64,000 nt of DNA from Chroococcidiopsis thermalis PCC 7203 (GCF_000317125.1 NC_019695.1:608336-672335), one strand, 5' to 3'; numbered from the stretch's first letter, positions 36,646 through 47,160 are shown. Made by a program: numbers and translations. Notes: generated by a model not told the origin, from the letters alone.

Positions 36646-37995
36646 CTATTTCTTCAACATCACCTGCTCGACAAAATTGGTGTAAACCTCTGCCTTGAGA
36701 AACTCTGGAGTATCTAAAATCCGTTGGTGAAAGCCGATAGTCGTCGGTACGCCTGTGAGGGCGAATTCCCGCAAGGCGCGTCGCATTCGCCTAATTGCAG
36801 TCGGACGGTCTGGTCCCCAGACGATCAGCTTACCAATCAGAGAATCGTAGTAAGGCGGGATGCGATAATCGGTGTAAACGTGAGAATCCATCCTGACTCC
36901 TGGTCCTCCAGGAGCGAGATAGCCACTGATCCGTCCTGGTGCGGGACGAAAATCTCGGTCTGGATCTTCAGCATTAATCCGACATTCAATCGCGTGTCCC
37001 CGCAACTTTACCTGCTCTTGGGTGAATTGCAGGCTTTCCCCTTGGGCAACGCGGATTTGTTCGGCAATTAAGTCAAGTCCTGTAATCATTTCCGTGACGG
37101 GATGCTCGACTTGAATCCGCGTATTCATTTCCATGAAGTAAAATTCTCCAGTTTGCGACAGGAGAAACTCTACCGTCCCCGCACCGATGTAATTAATCGA
37201 CTTTGCAGCCATTACCGCGGCTGTTCCCATTTTCTCCCGTAATTCGGGGGTTAAGGCAGGGCTGGGAGCTTCTTCCAATAGCTTTTGGTGGCGGCGCTGG
37301 ATCGAACAGTCCCGTTCGCCCAAGTGGACGACATTGCCGTAGCTATCTGCTAAGATTTGAAACTCAATATGGCGCGGGCGATCGACAAATTTCTCGACAT
37401 ACAGACCAGGGTTGCCAAAGGCGGCTTCTGCTTCTCCTTGAGCCGCTAAAAATAATCGCCCTAAATCTTCATCGCTGCGAACCAGACGCATTCCCCTGCC
37501 ACCACCGCCAGCAGTGGCTTTAATCATGACTGGGTAGCCAATTTGACGCGCGATCTCCCGCGCTTCTTTTTCGTCTCTGACTAACCCATCACTCCCAGGG
37601 ATGGTAGGGACTCCCGCCGCGATCATCGTTTCCTTCGCTGTGGATTTATCGCCCATAGCTCGAATTGCTTCTGGGGTTGGTCCAATAAAGGCAAGCTGGT
37701 GGTCGGCACAAATTTCCGCAAATTTCGCATTTTCCGCTAAAAAGCCATAACCAGGATGGATGGCAGTCGCGTTGCGCGTCAGAGCTGCGGCAATAATACT
37801 AGGGACGTTGAGATAACTTTTGCTACTGGGAGCTTCGCCAATACACACCGCTTCATCAGCTAATTGGACGTGGAGCGCGTCGCGGTCTACGGTTGAGTGT
37901 ACCGCGATCGTCGCAATTCCCATTTCTTCACAAGTACGGAGAATTCTCAGGGCGATTTCCCCTCGGTTAGCAATCAGAATTTTGTCAAAGCGCAT
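36646..37995 (-). CDS. accC: Acetyl-CoA carboxylase, biotin carboxylase subunit
   Basis: A 449-aa ATP-grasp enzyme that carboxylates biotin on BCCP, the first committed step of fatty-acid synthesis. It begins with [19 protein letters not shown] and shows the glycine-rich ATP loop [75 protein letters not shown] and the C-terminal domain with [11 protein letters not shown] start at ATG 37995; a longer frame from 38106 adds 37 residues encoded by repeats. Other acc subunits are not in the window, as is usual in cyanobacteria. Confidence 0.96.
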   Translation of the reverse strand: MRFDKILIANRGEIALRILRTCEEMGIATIAVHSTVDRDALHVQLADEAVCIGEAPSSKSYLNVPSIIAAALTRNATAIHPGYGFLAENAKFAEICADHQLAFIGPTPEAIRAMGDKSTAKETMIAAGVPTIPGSDGLVRDEKEAREIARQIGYPVMIKATAGGGGRGMRLVRSDEDLGRLFLAAQGEAEAAFGNPGLYVEKFVDRPRHIEFQILADSYGNVVHLGERDCSIQRRHQKLLEEAPSPALTPELREKMGTAAVMAAKSINYIGAGTVEFLLSQTGEFYFMEMNTRIQVEHPVTEMITGLDLIAEQIRVAQGESLQFTQEQVKLRGHAIECRINAEDPDRDFRPAPGRISGYLAPGGPGVRMDSHVYTDYRIPPYYDSLIGKLIVWGPDRPTAIRRMRRALREFALTGVPTTIGFHQRILDTPEFLKAEVYTNFVEQVMLKK

Positions 37996-38039
37996 CTTCC
38001 AGCAAAGGATGTCGGTATCATCAGCATAGGGGTTGGCAG

Positions 38040-38071
38040 AATTCGTAATTCGTAATTCGTAATTCGTAATT
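38040..38071. repeat. Heptamer repeats (GTAATTC)
   Basis: Four GTAATTC-type units upstream of accC lie within the false N-terminal extension of that frame. Confidence 0.8.
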
Positions 38072-38154
38072 ATTTTGGCACGAGCGATCGCCTCTTTTTT
38101 GTTCAACTTTGCTGGTCTTGCTCCACAAGTATGCTAAATTATATATCTGCAAGC

Positions 38155-38235
38155 GCGGATGTGGCGGAATTGGTATACGCGCACGTTTGAGGGGCGTGTG
38201 GCTTTGCCTTGCGAGTTCGAGTCTCGCCATCCGCA
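38155..38235 (+). tRNA. tRNA-Leu, anticodon GAG
   Basis: An 81-nt cloverleaf: acceptor GCGGATG/CATCCGC with discriminator A; D arm GCG...CGC with AATTGGTATA; anticodon stem CACGT/GCGTG around loop TTGAGGG (anticodon GAG); a long variable arm (TGGC-TTT-GCC) typical of class II tRNAs; T arm GCGAG-TTCGAGT-CTCGC. CCA is not encoded, and a T-run follows directly (a probable terminator). It reads CUC/CUU codons. Confidence 0.97.
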
Positions 38236-38409
38236 TTTTTTCAGGGAGCAGGGACGAGCTGGGAGTAGGGAGCAGTGAAGAGTAGTTAGTGTTAAATCCT
38301 CTTCAGCCCTTCCAATTGCTCGTACCTGCAAGTCTTTCTTCTGACTCCTGACTCCTGGCTCCTGACTCCTGTTATATTAATAAGAAAGTCATGAATTTTT
38401 GTAAACAAA

Positions 38410-39021
38410 TTGACTGCGACTTATAACTTTACAGATAAGCAGGTACTACCTAAGTCTTGGCATCGTCTCTCACCCATTTGGGAAGGCGATGAGAACACTA
38501 TACAACCAGGCTTGCCTCATACTCGTCTTGCTCCAGCTTGGCAGTTACTTTTGTTAGGTGATGGTTCTCCTACACGCCATTTACAATTGCTAACTGGGGA
38601 ACCCACGGAAGTTGACGTGATTGATATGTCAGTAGTTGGCATGGATTTAGATGATGCACCAAGTATCATTGAAGCCGTACCAGGACCGAGATTGAGACGA
38701 CAAGTGTGGTTGCGCAAACAATCAGGTCAGCGTTTGGCATATGCTGCATCTTGGTGGGAAGCCAGCCACGTAGATGAATATTTACAAAATCGTTCCTTAC
38801 CAATTTGGGCTAGTCTAGCGCGTTTGCGGACTGAGCTATATCGGGACGTGCAAGGAGTTTATTACGGTCACTCAGAGGCTTTAGAAGCAGGATTTCAACA
38901 CAAGGGACCCTTTTGGGGTCGTCACTACTTGTTCTGGCATCATGGAAAGCCTTTGACGTTGATTTATGAGGTGTTTTCGCCTTATTTAACAAAATATCTA
39001 GGGTTGACGCAAGTAGATTGA
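38410..39021 (+). CDS. Chorismate lyase (chorismate pyruvate-lyase), cyanobacterial type
   Basis: A 203-aa protein resembling the chorismate lyase family, which removes pyruvate from chorismate to give 4-hydroxybenzoate, a quinone precursor. Family-like features are LPPAWQLLLLGDGSPTRHLQLLTGEPTEV (here RLAPAWQ...), RRQVWLR, the Arg-rich ASWWEA segment, and the conserved C-terminal GPFWGRHYLFWHHGKPLTLIYEVFSPYL. In cyanobacteria this enzyme feeds plastoquinone synthesis. TTG at 38410 is the only in-frame start I see near the conserved N-terminus, and no strong Shine-Dalgarno precedes it. It follows the tRNA gene on the same strand. Confidence 0.72.
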   Translation: MTATYNFTDKQVLPKSWHRLSPIWEGDENTIQPGLPHTRLAPAWQLLLLGDGSPTRHLQLLTGEPTEVDVIDMSVVGMDLDDAPSIIEAVPGPRLRRQVWLRKQSGQRLAYAASWWEASHVDEYLQNRSLPIWASLARLRTELYRDVQGVYYGHSEALEAGFQHKGPFWGRHYLFWHHGKPLTLIYEVFSPYLTKYLGLTQVD

Positions 39022-39077
39022 GGTAGTTGCCAACGAATTGCAAATCGACGTGTGCGCGAACTACTAGCAACACATAT

Positions 39078-40709
39078 TCAATGCATATTTTTGTCATATT
39101 CGATCTTGCCGTAATCTAATTTTACGATCCGGTCTGCTAAATCGAAATAGCGATCGTCGTGGCTGACTGCTACAACTGCCTTGCCTCGGCTTCTCAGTTC
39201 TGGTAAAAGTTGAGTATAGAAAATCTTTTTGAATGCCGGATCTTGGTCGGAAGCCCATTCGTCAAAGACGTAAATCGCTCGATCTTCTAGATATGCTGTG
39301 AGGAGTGCTAGACGTTTGCGTTGTCCTTGAGAAAGTGCAGTGCTAGAGAATACTCCATTATCAATTTCAACTTTGCGATCGAGATGTAATTTTTCGAGGT
39401 ATTCTTGTGCTATGCGATCGCCACTCTTTAAATTATCTAATCCCAAAAGGCGATCGAATAAATAGAAATCTGAAAACACTACCGAAAACTGCTGACGATA
39501 CCACTCTCGGTTAGCATCAGTAATAGTTTGTCCGTCAAATTCTATCCTTCCAGTTTCAGGCGCGTATAGTCCAGTCAACAACTTTACGAGGGTTGATTTA
39601 CCGCTACCGTTACCACCTACGATGAATATTAGTTCTCCAGGCGATAAAGTCAAATTGAGCGGTCCTAGAGTAAAGTGGTTGTCTTCTCGTTCTCCTTTAT
39701 AGGCATGGGTTACTCCAGTTATTCGTAACGATTGCCAATCAGGATTTTGAATTGCTACTGGTAGTTTTCCTACTTCAGTACTGGGTGAGTTTAACGAGAG
39801 TCCCAATGTATTAATTTTTTCTAGTGCAATATTAGCTCGTAGCAGTTCCGGTAGCGCGTTGAGTACGCCACGGATGGGTGTCAGCATGAAAATTAGCGTC
39901 AAAGCATAACCAGACAATACCGCATTGGGAACCGCAAATAGCAACGGTACGACGAATAGGAATAGTCCAATTAGAACGAACAGCGCCACTAATCCCCAAC
40001 TACCACCGATCGCAAATGAATTGGCTGCGGTTATGCGATAATGTTGCGATCGCACGGCTGTTGCTTGCAAGTCTTCTACTAAAAAAGCCTGTCTTCGCTG
40101 CTGGTGCAGTTTTAGTTCTTTAATTCCTTCAGTTACGGTATGGAAGTGCTGAAACAGCCTGTCTTGTTCTTCACGAGCAAATTTTAAGAAATGTCTACCG
40201 CGATAAATTAAGTATTGGTTGCTAAAAACACCTAATGGCATCAGCACCATTGTTAAGCTAAATAGCGGTAACGACAGCCAACTCAAATACAATAAGCAAC
40301 CTAGCAACAATGCTACGAAAACACAAAGCATAGAGATGAGGACAGATGCATTGGCAATTATCTCAATATCTTGTGTTAAAGCCGCCAGCAGTCGTGGAAT
40401 CCCAATTTCTTCTAGCTGTCGTAGAGGACAAGCTAAAATTTGACTCGTCAAATGCAGTCGAAGATCGAAAATAATCCGTTCTGCTAATCGAGCAATGTAG
40501 ACTTGAGATGTTGCCGTTGAGATTAGCAGTATGAGGCAAAGTGCTACAAATCCTAGTGCTAGAACTGGGTTGACGTGATTGGTTACTCGCAATGATGTGT
40601 TAATTAGGGCAATAATTCCAGCACTACTCGCACCGCTGAGTACACTAGTCAGCACTGCTAAAGTGATACTTTGCCAAGAGGCGCTGAGAAAAAGGCGAAT
40701 TAACTTCAT
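39078..40709 (-). CDS. Cyclic-peptide-type ABC exporter (SyrD/PvdE-like)
   Basis: A 543-aa half-transporter with six N-terminal membrane helices (about 1-285) and a C-terminal ATPase: Walker A GGNGSGKST, signature LSQGQRKRL, Walker B IYVFDEWASDQDP, H-loop AVSHDDRYFD. The helix and linker pattern resembles the TIGR01194 cyclic peptide transporters SyrD and PvdE. No peptide synthetase, precursor peptide or modification enzyme lies in the window, so it is an orphan exporter. It could also export a lipid or siderophore. The ATG at 40709 is used. It is divergent from the large dehydrogenase gene. Confidence 0.82.
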   Translation of the reverse strand: MKLIRLFLSASWQSITLAVLTSVLSGASSAGIIALINTSLRVTNHVNPVLALGFVALCLILLISTATSQVYIARLAERIIFDLRLHLTSQILACPLRQLEEIGIPRLLAALTQDIEIIANASVLISMLCVFVALLLGCLLYLSWLSLPLFSLTMVLMPLGVFSNQYLIYRGRHFLKFAREEQDRLFQHFHTVTEGIKELKLHQQRRQAFLVEDLQATAVRSQHYRITAANSFAIGGSWGLVALFVLIGLFLFVVPLLFAVPNAVLSGYALTLIFMLTPIRGVLNALPELLRANIALEKINTLGLSLNSPSTEVGKLPVAIQNPDWQSLRITGVTHAYKGEREDNHFTLGPLNLTLSPGELIFIVGGNGSGKSTLVKLLTGLYAPETGRIEFDGQTITDANREWYRQQFSVVFSDFYLFDRLLGLDNLKSGDRIAQEYLEKLHLDRKVEIDNGVFSSTALSQGQRKRLALLTAYLEDRAIYVFDEWASDQDPAFKKIFYTQLLPELRSRGKAVVAVSHDDRYFDLADRIVKLDYGKIEYDKNMH

Positions 40710-40870
40710 TTACAGTTATCAGTTATCAGTTACCAGTTATCAGTCAAGAGCGATCGCAAAATAGTGAGGTAGCAATATATGAGTTTCAGTATAAATAATC
40801 TCTAGTAAATATTTAACCGATTGCTGTCATCAACTCTTTTAAAAGCTTTATTAGTAGATTGCGTATAATT

Positions 40871-43800
40871 ATGATTCCCAAGCTAAATCTAAAGGACAAC
40901 TTAAAACCCGAATATCTACTTTTTTTAGATGCACTGGCGAAAACACCATTTTCAGGAGAAATTCGCCCCGATTTTGCCAGTCGATTGATGATGTCAACTG
41001 ACAATAGTATCTATCAAATTTTACCGCAAGCGGTTGTCTATCCTAAATCCGAACAAGATTTAGTGCATTTATTTCAATTAGCACAGCAAGAACCATTTAA
41101 ATCTGTAACTTTCTCACCCAGAGGTGGAGGAACGGGAACTAACGGTCAATCGCTTTCCCCTGGAATTATTATTGATTGTTCTAAGTACATGCACCAGATT
41201 TTAGAAATAAATCTGGAACAGGGATGGGTACGAGTGCAGCCAGGGGTAGTTTTGGATAAATTGAATGCCGAACTAAAGCCTTATGGAGTATTTTTTGCAC
41301 CGTCTTTATCTCCTAGTAACCGTGCGACGATTGGAGGTATGATTAATACTGATGCTTGCGGTCAAGGTTCGCGGATTTACGGACGCACTAGCAACCATAT
41401 TTTAGAGTTAAATTGGGTTTTAGCAGATGGGACTGGGGGGCGATCGCACGCTATTAACCTTTATACATTAAATCATCTAAAGCAACAACCAAATAGCATC
41501 GGACATATTTACAGTCAAGTTAATGAAATTGTTACAACCAAGCAAAAAATCATCGAGCAAAGTTTTCCTAAAATGCCTCGATTTATGACGGGATATAACT
41601 TGGCAAAGGTTTATTCACCGCCAGAACAAACATTTAATCTAAACTGGCTTTTAGCAGGTTCGGAAGGAACGCTTGCTATTATTACCGAAGCCAAATTAAA
41701 GTTAACTCCGATTCCTAAATATAAAAAATTAATAGCCATTCACTATAACTGTTTTAACGATGCTTTATTTGCAGCAGAGACTTTATTAGCTTTTGCACCC
41801 GCAGCTATAGAAACCATTGACGAAAAAATTCTCAGTCTGGCGAGACAAGATGAGATTTATGAAAAAGTCAAACATTTTATTCTAGGTGCAAAAGCAATCA
41901 ACTTAGTTGAGTTTAGCAGTGACGACTTAGAGGAATTAGCACAGAAACTTACTCGAATCTGCCAAAGCATTACCTTAAATCGAAACCAGCCTCAGCAACC
42001 AACTGGTTATTATTTGGCGCAAAACGAAACAGAAATTTCTCATTTATGGGACTTACGCAAACGTGGTGTAGGACTCCTTGGTAATACTAAAGGCGATCGC
42101 AAACCAATTGCTTTTATTGAAGATACCGCAGTTCCGCCAGCGTGTCTAGCTAACTATATTTGCGAATTTCAAACTTTACTCAATGCCTATCAGCTCGATT
42201 ATGCCATGTACGGTCATGTAGACGTAGGCTGTATGCACGTTCGACCAGCACTAGACCTGAAAGTACCACAAGATGAAGCACTGATCGGAGAATTATCTGA
42301 CAAAGTTGTGGCGTTGGTCAGAAAATATGGTGGTGTAATGTGGGGAGAACACGGTAAAGGTTTTCGCAGCGAATATACTCCTACCTTTTTTGGCGAACTC
42401 TATCCCGATTTAGGCAAAATCAAAGCAGCTTTCGATCCTGAAAATCGCTTAAATCCAGGCAAAATTGTCGCACCAAACGCCAGTTATAACGAAGTGGTAC
42501 GAGTCGAAGCACCTTTACGGGGACATTTCGATCGCCAAGTTGCAAAAGAAGTGCGATCGCAATACGAAGTTGCTTTTAGCTGTAACGGTAATGGCGCGTG
42601 CTTTAACTACAATCCCGATGATGTCATGTGTCCGTCTGCCAAAATTACAGGCGATCGCATTCACTCGCCTAAAGGTCGTGCCAGTTTGATGAGAGAATGG
42701 TTGCGGCAATTAGCCATCAATAAAAGTGAAGAAATAGAAAAATCTGGAAGTTTACCCCTCAAGTTCTGGAATAATTTAACTAAGATCTGGGGAAGTTATG
42801 ACTATTCCCATGAAGTGTATAACGGAATGCACGGTTGTCTCTCCTGTAAAGCGTGCGCTAGTCAATGTCCGATTCATGTAGACATTCCCAGTCTGAAAGC
42901 ACAATTTCTCGAACTTTACCACACCCGCTATCTGAGGCATTGGCGCGATTATTTCGTTGGGAATATTGAAACTCTCGCCAATTGGCAATCTCACGCACCT
43001 GTCTTATTCAATTTTCTGACTCAAAACTTCGTGACGCGCTGGTTAATTCAAAAATTCGTGCGAATGGTCGATCCACCCGCAATCAGCACGCTGACTGTCA
43101 GACAGGGATTAAAACAAAGACAAGCACCAGTTTTTGATTTAGAGAAATTATCTACTCTTAGCAAGTTAGAACGAGCAAACAGCGTTATTTTATTGCAAGA
43201 CGCTTTTACCAGCTTTTACGAATCGCAAATAGTTCTCGATACTTACGATTGCTTGCGCGAGTTAGGTTATACAGTGTACGTTCCACCTTTTTTCGTGAAT
43301 GGAAAGACATTGCACGTTAAAGGGTTTTTAAAAACATTTCAAGCGATCGCGCAAAAAAATACTGACTATTTAAATCAATTAGCAAAACTAGAAATTCCCC
43401 TTGTAGGAATTGAACCTAGTATTGTCCTAACCTACCGAGATGAGTATATCAAAATTAAAGGTTTAAAAGCAAGCTTTCGAGTGCAGTTATTGCAAGAATT
43501 TTTGTGGGAAAACCAAGCGAGGTTAAAGCAAAAAATTGGCGATCGCATATCTGAATCAGATCGTTATTACTTATTCGGTCACTGTACCGAAAAAACGATT
43601 GCTTTAAACTCACAAAAACAATGGCAGCAGATTTTTCAAATGTTAAAAATTCCTTTGAGTTTAGTTGCTACAGGCTGTTGTGGCATGGCGGGTATTTACG
43701 GACATGAAGCCGAACACTATAATGAATCTCAAGGAATTTATGCTATGAGCTGGAGACGGCAAATTTCATCCGATGTAGAACAGAGAAAATTTTGTTTAGC

Positions 43801-43894
43801 TACTGGTTACTCTTGCCGTTCTCAGATAAAACGCTTTGATAGTTTCGTACCTTTACATCCAATTCAAGTCTTACTTTCGCACTGTAAAATATAA
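40871..43894 (+). CDS. FAD-linked and Fe-S dehydrogenase fusion (YdiJ/GlcD-GlcF type)
   Basis: A fusion of about 1007 aa. An FAD-binding domain at about 45-280 (VVYPKSEQDL, TFSPRGGGTGTNGQSLSPG, RATIGGMINTDACGQGS) is followed by an FAD-oxidase C domain (to about 560, with RPALDLKVPQDE and GEHGKGFRSEYTPTFFG). A 4Fe-4S domain follows: CNGNGACF...CPS and CLSCKACASQCP. The C-terminal cysteine-rich (CCG) domain is GHCTEKT...CCGMAGIYGHE. Such proteins oxidise D-2-hydroxy acids, probably D-lactate or D-2-hydroxyglutarate-like, and pass electrons to a quinone. ATG 40871 is preferred over a TTG four codons upstream. All domains are intact. Confidence 0.88.
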   Translation: MIPKLNLKDNLKPEYLLFLDALAKTPFSGEIRPDFASRLMMSTDNSIYQILPQAVVYPKSEQDLVHLFQLAQQEPFKSVTFSPRGGGTGTNGQSLSPGIIIDCSKYMHQILEINLEQGWVRVQPGVVLDKLNAELKPYGVFFAPSLSPSNRATIGGMINTDACGQGSRIYGRTSNHILELNWVLADGTGGRSHAINLYTLNHLKQQPNSIGHIYSQVNEIVTTKQKIIEQSFPKMPRFMTGYNLAKVYSPPEQTFNLNWLLAGSEGTLAIITEAKLKLTPIPKYKKLIAIHYNCFNDALFAAETLLAFAPAAIETIDEKILSLARQDEIYEKVKHFILGAKAINLVEFSSDDLEELAQKLTRICQSITLNRNQPQQPTGYYLAQNETEISHLWDLRKRGVGLLGNTKGDRKPIAFIEDTAVPPACLANYICEFQTLLNAYQLDYAMYGHVDVGCMHVRPALDLKVPQDEALIGELSDKVVALVRKYGGVMWGEHGKGFRSEYTPTFFGELYPDLGKIKAAFDPENRLNPGKIVAPNASYNEVVRVEAPLRGHFDRQVAKEVRSQYEVAFSCNGNGACFNYNPDDVMCPSAKITGDRIHSPKGRASLMREWLRQLAINKSEEIEKSGSLPLKFWNNLTKIWGSYDYSHEVYNGMHGCLSCKACASQCPIHVDIPSLKAQFLELYHTRYLRHWRDYFVGNIETLANWQSHAPVLFNFLTQNFVTRWLIQKFVRMVDPPAISTLTVRQGLKQRQAPVFDLEKLSTLSKLERANSVILLQDAFTSFYESQIVLDTYDCLRELGYTVYVPPFFVNGKTLHVKGFLKTFQAIAQKNTDYLNQLAKLEIPLVGIEPSIVLTYRDEYIKIKGLKASFRVQLLQEFLWENQARLKQKIGDRISESDRYYLFGHCTEKTIALNSQKQWQQIFQMLKIPLSLVATGCCGMAGIYGHEAEHYNESQGIYAMSWRRQISSDVEQRKFCLATGYSCRSQIKRFDSFVPLHPIQVLLSHCKI

Positions 43895-43945
43895 TTAATT
43901 TAACACAAATTCTACCAATTACCAATTACCAATTACCCTAATTCT

Positions 43946-44308
43946 ATGGACTGCATTCATCTAGAAAAAATCTGCTGTTATGGTTATACTGGATATTTAC
44001 CAGAAGAACAGATATTAGGACAATGGTTTGAGGTTGATGTAACGCTGTGGTTAGATCTGTCAGTGGCGGGTAAGAGCGATGCTATTGAAGACACAATCGA
44101 TTATCGTAATATTATTAGTAATGTTCAGCATTTAGTTAAGACTTCTAAGTTTGCATTAGTCGAAAAACTAGCAACAGCGATCGCGGAATCTATTTTAGCA
44201 GTGAAGGGGATAGAACAAGTTAAAGTAAAATTATCTAAACCCGCCGCACCCATACCAGATTTTAGCGGCAGAATTTCAATTGAAATTACGAGAAATGCTC
44301 GGGAATAA
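43946..44308 (+). CDS. folB: Dihydroneopterin aldolase
   Basis: A 120-aa folate enzyme that converts 7,8-dihydroneopterin to 6-hydroxymethyl-dihydropterin and glycolaldehyde. FolB landmarks: the start CIHLEKICCYGYTGYLPEEQILGQWFEVDVTL, TIDYRNIIS (about 51-59) and the active-site region VKVKLSKPAAPIPDFSGRISIEI with the catalytic lysine. Length is normal. It begins about 50 bp after the dehydrogenase stop, downstream of ATTACCA repeats, and precedes palindrome family A. Confidence 0.93.
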   Translation: MDCIHLEKICCYGYTGYLPEEQILGQWFEVDVTLWLDLSVAGKSDAIEDTIDYRNIISNVQHLVKTSKFALVEKLATAIAESILAVKGIEQVKVKLSKPAAPIPDFSGRISIEITRNARE

Positions 44309-44321
44309 ATTCCAATTCAAT

Positions 44322-44349
44322 GTAGAGACGTTACATGTAACGTCTCTAC
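44322..44349. repeat. Palindrome family A, perfect 28 bp
   Basis: A perfect copy of the GTAGAGACGTTACA palindrome lies between the convergent folB and DUF3891 genes, about 13 bp after the folB stop. Confidence 0.92.
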
Positions 44350-44358
44350 ATAACGTTT

Positions 44359-45144
44359 CTACATTGGAATCAAAACAGTAGACATATTTACCCATTCTGC
44401 ATTTGCCAAAGCCTGACGCATTTGAGTTTCATCGGTAACCTTTTCATTTAAAACTCGCCCATCATAATTGAGTTTTACTTCATCTCGTTCAAATGCCCAA
44501 GGTTCAACTTTAATTTTGTCAAAATTATCATCTACAGGACTTAGAGTCAGAGTCGTTTCCCCAGATGCAGTAGGAATATCATGAAATTGCCTTTCCTCTC
44601 GCAGTCCCATACATAAAGCAAGTGATAATAAATCCCAAATTGCTACTAATTTGCGATTGCGTTGAATTACTTCTGGAGTTGTATGATTTGCATAGTAAGA
44701 GTCATTCTGTAAATAATTAACGAGCTGTTTTTGATAAGCATATTCTTGCTGCAAATATTCTTCTACTAACTGAGTAGATTCAGGTGAATTTTCCCATTTT
44801 CGGAAGCGCTCAAACAATCCCGTACCGTGGAGCGAAACCAATAACGCTGCATATCTACCGTAAGACGAAGTTAAATGCTTGACACCAGACCAAATCTTAA
44901 CCGAGATTTCTGAAGGGAGTTCCATAAAATTATGGGGATAACCCGTCTGGAGATTTAAAGTCGGTTCGTTTTCCCAAAAGACCCAACCAATATCGTGTAT
45001 TGCCGCACCAAGACAAACTTCTTCTCTAGGCGTAAAATTCCCAAAATCTTGATTTCCCCAAGCTTGTGCCAGACAACCTGCAATCCAAGCATGAGTTGGT
45101 TGTGCGATCGCAATTATTCCTGTTGGTGTTTGGCGGTGGAGCAT
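44359..45144 (-). CDS. DUF3891 family protein
   Basis: A 261-aa cyanobacterial DUF3891 protein with an HD-like helical core: AIAQPTHAWIAGCLAQAWGN, CLGAAIHDIGWVFWENEP (the HD pair of metal ligands), GRYAALLVSLHG and LSLALCMGL. The architecture suggests a metal-dependent phosphohydrolase fold, but catalysis is unproven. The ATG at 45144 is clear. No neighbour indicates its substrate. Confidence 0.78.
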   Translation of the reverse strand: MLHRQTPTGIIAIAQPTHAWIAGCLAQAWGNQDFGNFTPREEVCLGAAIHDIGWVFWENEPTLNLQTGYPHNFMELPSEISVKIWSGVKHLTSSYGRYAALLVSLHGTGLFERFRKWENSPESTQLVEEYLQQEYAYQKQLVNYLQNDSYYANHTTPEVIQRNRKLVAIWDLLSLALCMGLREERQFHDIPTASGETTLTLSPVDDNFDKIKVEPWAFERDEVKLNYDGRVLNEKVTDETQMRQALANAEWVNMSTVLIPM

Positions 45145-45334
45145 CTCTCTGCGTTCTCGCTCGATTAACTTGAGATTAAATTAACATTTTCCTGTCTGTC
45201 GCCTAGCCATAGATATAGTCAATAGCTTCTGTTTTGGAAAATGGTAGAAATTTTAAACAGAGATGGATGCAGGTGGCACGTAAAATACAAATGCGATCGG
45301 TTTTTTGACTTTTAACTTTTGACTTTTGACTTTA

Positions 45335-45369
45335 TAAAAAAACAGCCACCTCCCAAGGGAAGCAGCTGT
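45335..45369 (-). terminator. Rho-independent terminator of the groESL operon
   Basis: On the minus strand ACAGCTGCTTCCC pairs with GGGAGGTGGCTGT (13 bp, several G-T pairs) around a 2-nt loop, followed by seven T. It is about 45 bp after the groEL stop. Confidence 0.9.
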
Positions 45370-45413
45370 ATTCTTCACAATTGAGGTAAACAGTAGCCTA
45401 CCTCTAACAAACT

Positions 45414-47054
45414 TTAGTAATCGAAATCTCCGCCACCCATACCAGCGCCAGCACCAGCAGGAGCGCCATCTTTTGGTTCAGGCTTATCAACCACGATACA
45501 CTCAGTTGTCAGCACCATACCAGCGATAGAAGCAGCATTTTGCAGCGCGGAACGAGTCACTTTAGCAGGGTCAACAATACCAGCGCTAAACATATCGACG
45601 TACTCGTTTTTAGCAGCGTCGAAGCCGATATTGAAATCTTTTTCCTTGACGCGCTCGGCGATGACCGCACCGTTTTGACCTGCGTTTTCAGCAATCCGCT
45701 TCAGGGGAGAAGTTAGAGCGCGAGCTACAATTGATGCACCGATTAATTCTTCACCCTTGAGGCTGCTACTTGCCCACTGTTCCAACTGAGGAGCTAAGTG
45801 AGCCAAGGTTGTACCACCACCAGGAACGATACCTTCTTCTACGGCGGCTTTGGTAGCGTTAATCGCGTCTTCCAGGCGTAGTTTGCGGTCTTTCATTTCG
45901 GTTTCAGTTGCAGCACCGACTTTGACCACAGCAACGCCACCAGCTAGTTTAGCTAAGCGCTCTTGTAGCTTTTCTCTGTCGTAGGAAGATTCGGTTTCGT
46001 CCATTTGACGGCGAATCTGTTCGCAACGAGCCTTAACAGCTTGTTCGTTACCTTCAGCGACAATTGTGGTGTTGTCTTTGGTAATGGTGATCCGGCGTGC
46101 TTTACCGAGCATGTCTAGCTTGGTGTTATCCAGCTTCAGACCAGCATCTTCAGTAATCAATTGACCACCAGTGAGGATAGCGATATCTTCCAGCATAGCC
46201 TTGCGGCGATCGCCAAACCCAGGAGCCTTGACCGCAGCTACGTTGAGTACGCCACGCAGACGGTTAACAACTAGGGTTGCTAGCGCTTCTTTTTCAATAT
46301 CTTCTGCCAAAATCAGCAGCGGACGACCAGAACGTGCAACTTGCTCTAGTACGGGGACTAAATCTTGTACCAAAGCAATTTTCTTGTCGGTAATCAAAAT
46401 GAAAGGTTCGTCTAGAACAGCTTCCATCCGTTCGGGATCGGTAGCGAAGTAGGGAGAGATGTAACCTTTGTCAAAGCGCATCCCTTCGGTGATTTCTAGT
46501 TCGGTTGTCATGGACTTCCCTTCTTCTAGGGAAATGACACCTTCTTTACCCACCTTATCCATCGCTTCAGCGATCATGCTGCCAACTTCTTCATCGTTAC
46601 CAGCAGAAATCGAACCGACTTGAGCGATCGCTTTAGAATCCTCTACAGGACGAGCGTGTTCGGCAATCTTTTCTACTAGGAAGTTAGCCGCTTTATCGAT
46701 CCCGCGCTTGAGGGAAATTGCATTTGCACCCGCAGCAACGTTACGCAAGCCTTCTTTTACAATGGCGTGAGCTAATACGGTTGCAGTGGTTGTACCATCA
46801 CCCGCAGCGTCATTGGTTTTGGAAGCAGCTTGACGAATTAGAGATACACCAGTGTTTTCTACGTGATCTTCTAATTCAATTTCTTTAGCGATGGTTACGC
46901 CATCATTGACGATCTGCGGTGCGCCAAACTTTTTCTCTAGCACCACGTTACGACCCTTTGGACCCAGCGTAACGGCTACCGCTTCAGCTAGAATGTCCAT
47001 ACCCCGTTCTAGGGCGCGACGAGCGTTTTCGTTGTAAATAATGCGCTTTGCCAT
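45414..47054 (-). CDS. groL: 60 kDa chaperonin GroEL (GroEL1 type)
   Basis: A 546-aa chaperonin subunit that folds proteins in an ATP-driven double ring with GroES. ATP-binding residues are in [10 protein letters not shown] and [12 protein letters not shown]; other invariant blocks are [31 protein letters not shown] and [15 protein letters not shown]. The C-terminus [13 protein letters not shown] is the tail of cyanobacterial GroEL1, the copy partnered with groES. It lies 106 bp downstream of groES, with heptamer repeats between, in one operon under the CIRCE site. Confidence 0.98.
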   Translation of the reverse strand: MAKRIIYNENARRALERGMDILAEAVAVTLGPKGRNVVLEKKFGAPQIVNDGVTIAKEIELEDHVENTGVSLIRQAASKTNDAAGDGTTTATVLAHAIVKEGLRNVAAGANAISLKRGIDKAANFLVEKIAEHARPVEDSKAIAQVGSISAGNDEEVGSMIAEAMDKVGKEGVISLEEGKSMTTELEITEGMRFDKGYISPYFATDPERMEAVLDEPFILITDKKIALVQDLVPVLEQVARSGRPLLILAEDIEKEALATLVVNRLRGVLNVAAVKAPGFGDRRKAMLEDIAILTGGQLITEDAGLKLDNTKLDMLGKARRITITKDNTTIVAEGNEQAVKARCEQIRRQMDETESSYDREKLQERLAKLAGGVAVVKVGAATETEMKDRKLRLEDAINATKAAVEEGIVPGGGTTLAHLAPQLEQWASSSLKGEELIGASIVARALTSPLKRIAENAGQNGAVIAERVKEKDFNIGFDAAKNEYVDMFSAGIVDPAKVTRSALQNAASIAGMVLTTECIVVDKPEPKDGAPAGAGAGMGGGDFDY

Positions 47055-47072
47055 AGTTGTCTTGCGATTTTG

Positions 47073-47160
47073 GATTTTAGATTTTGGATTTTAGATTTTG
47101 TGAATTGGTAGTTGGTAATTGGTAGTTGTGGATCTCCCATTACCCATTACCCATTACCGA
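47073..47160. repeat. Heptamer repeats between groES and groEL
   Basis: GGATTTTAGATTT units, then TGGTAAT/TGGTAGT and CCCATTA units, fill the intergenic gap inside the operon. Confidence 0.75.
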
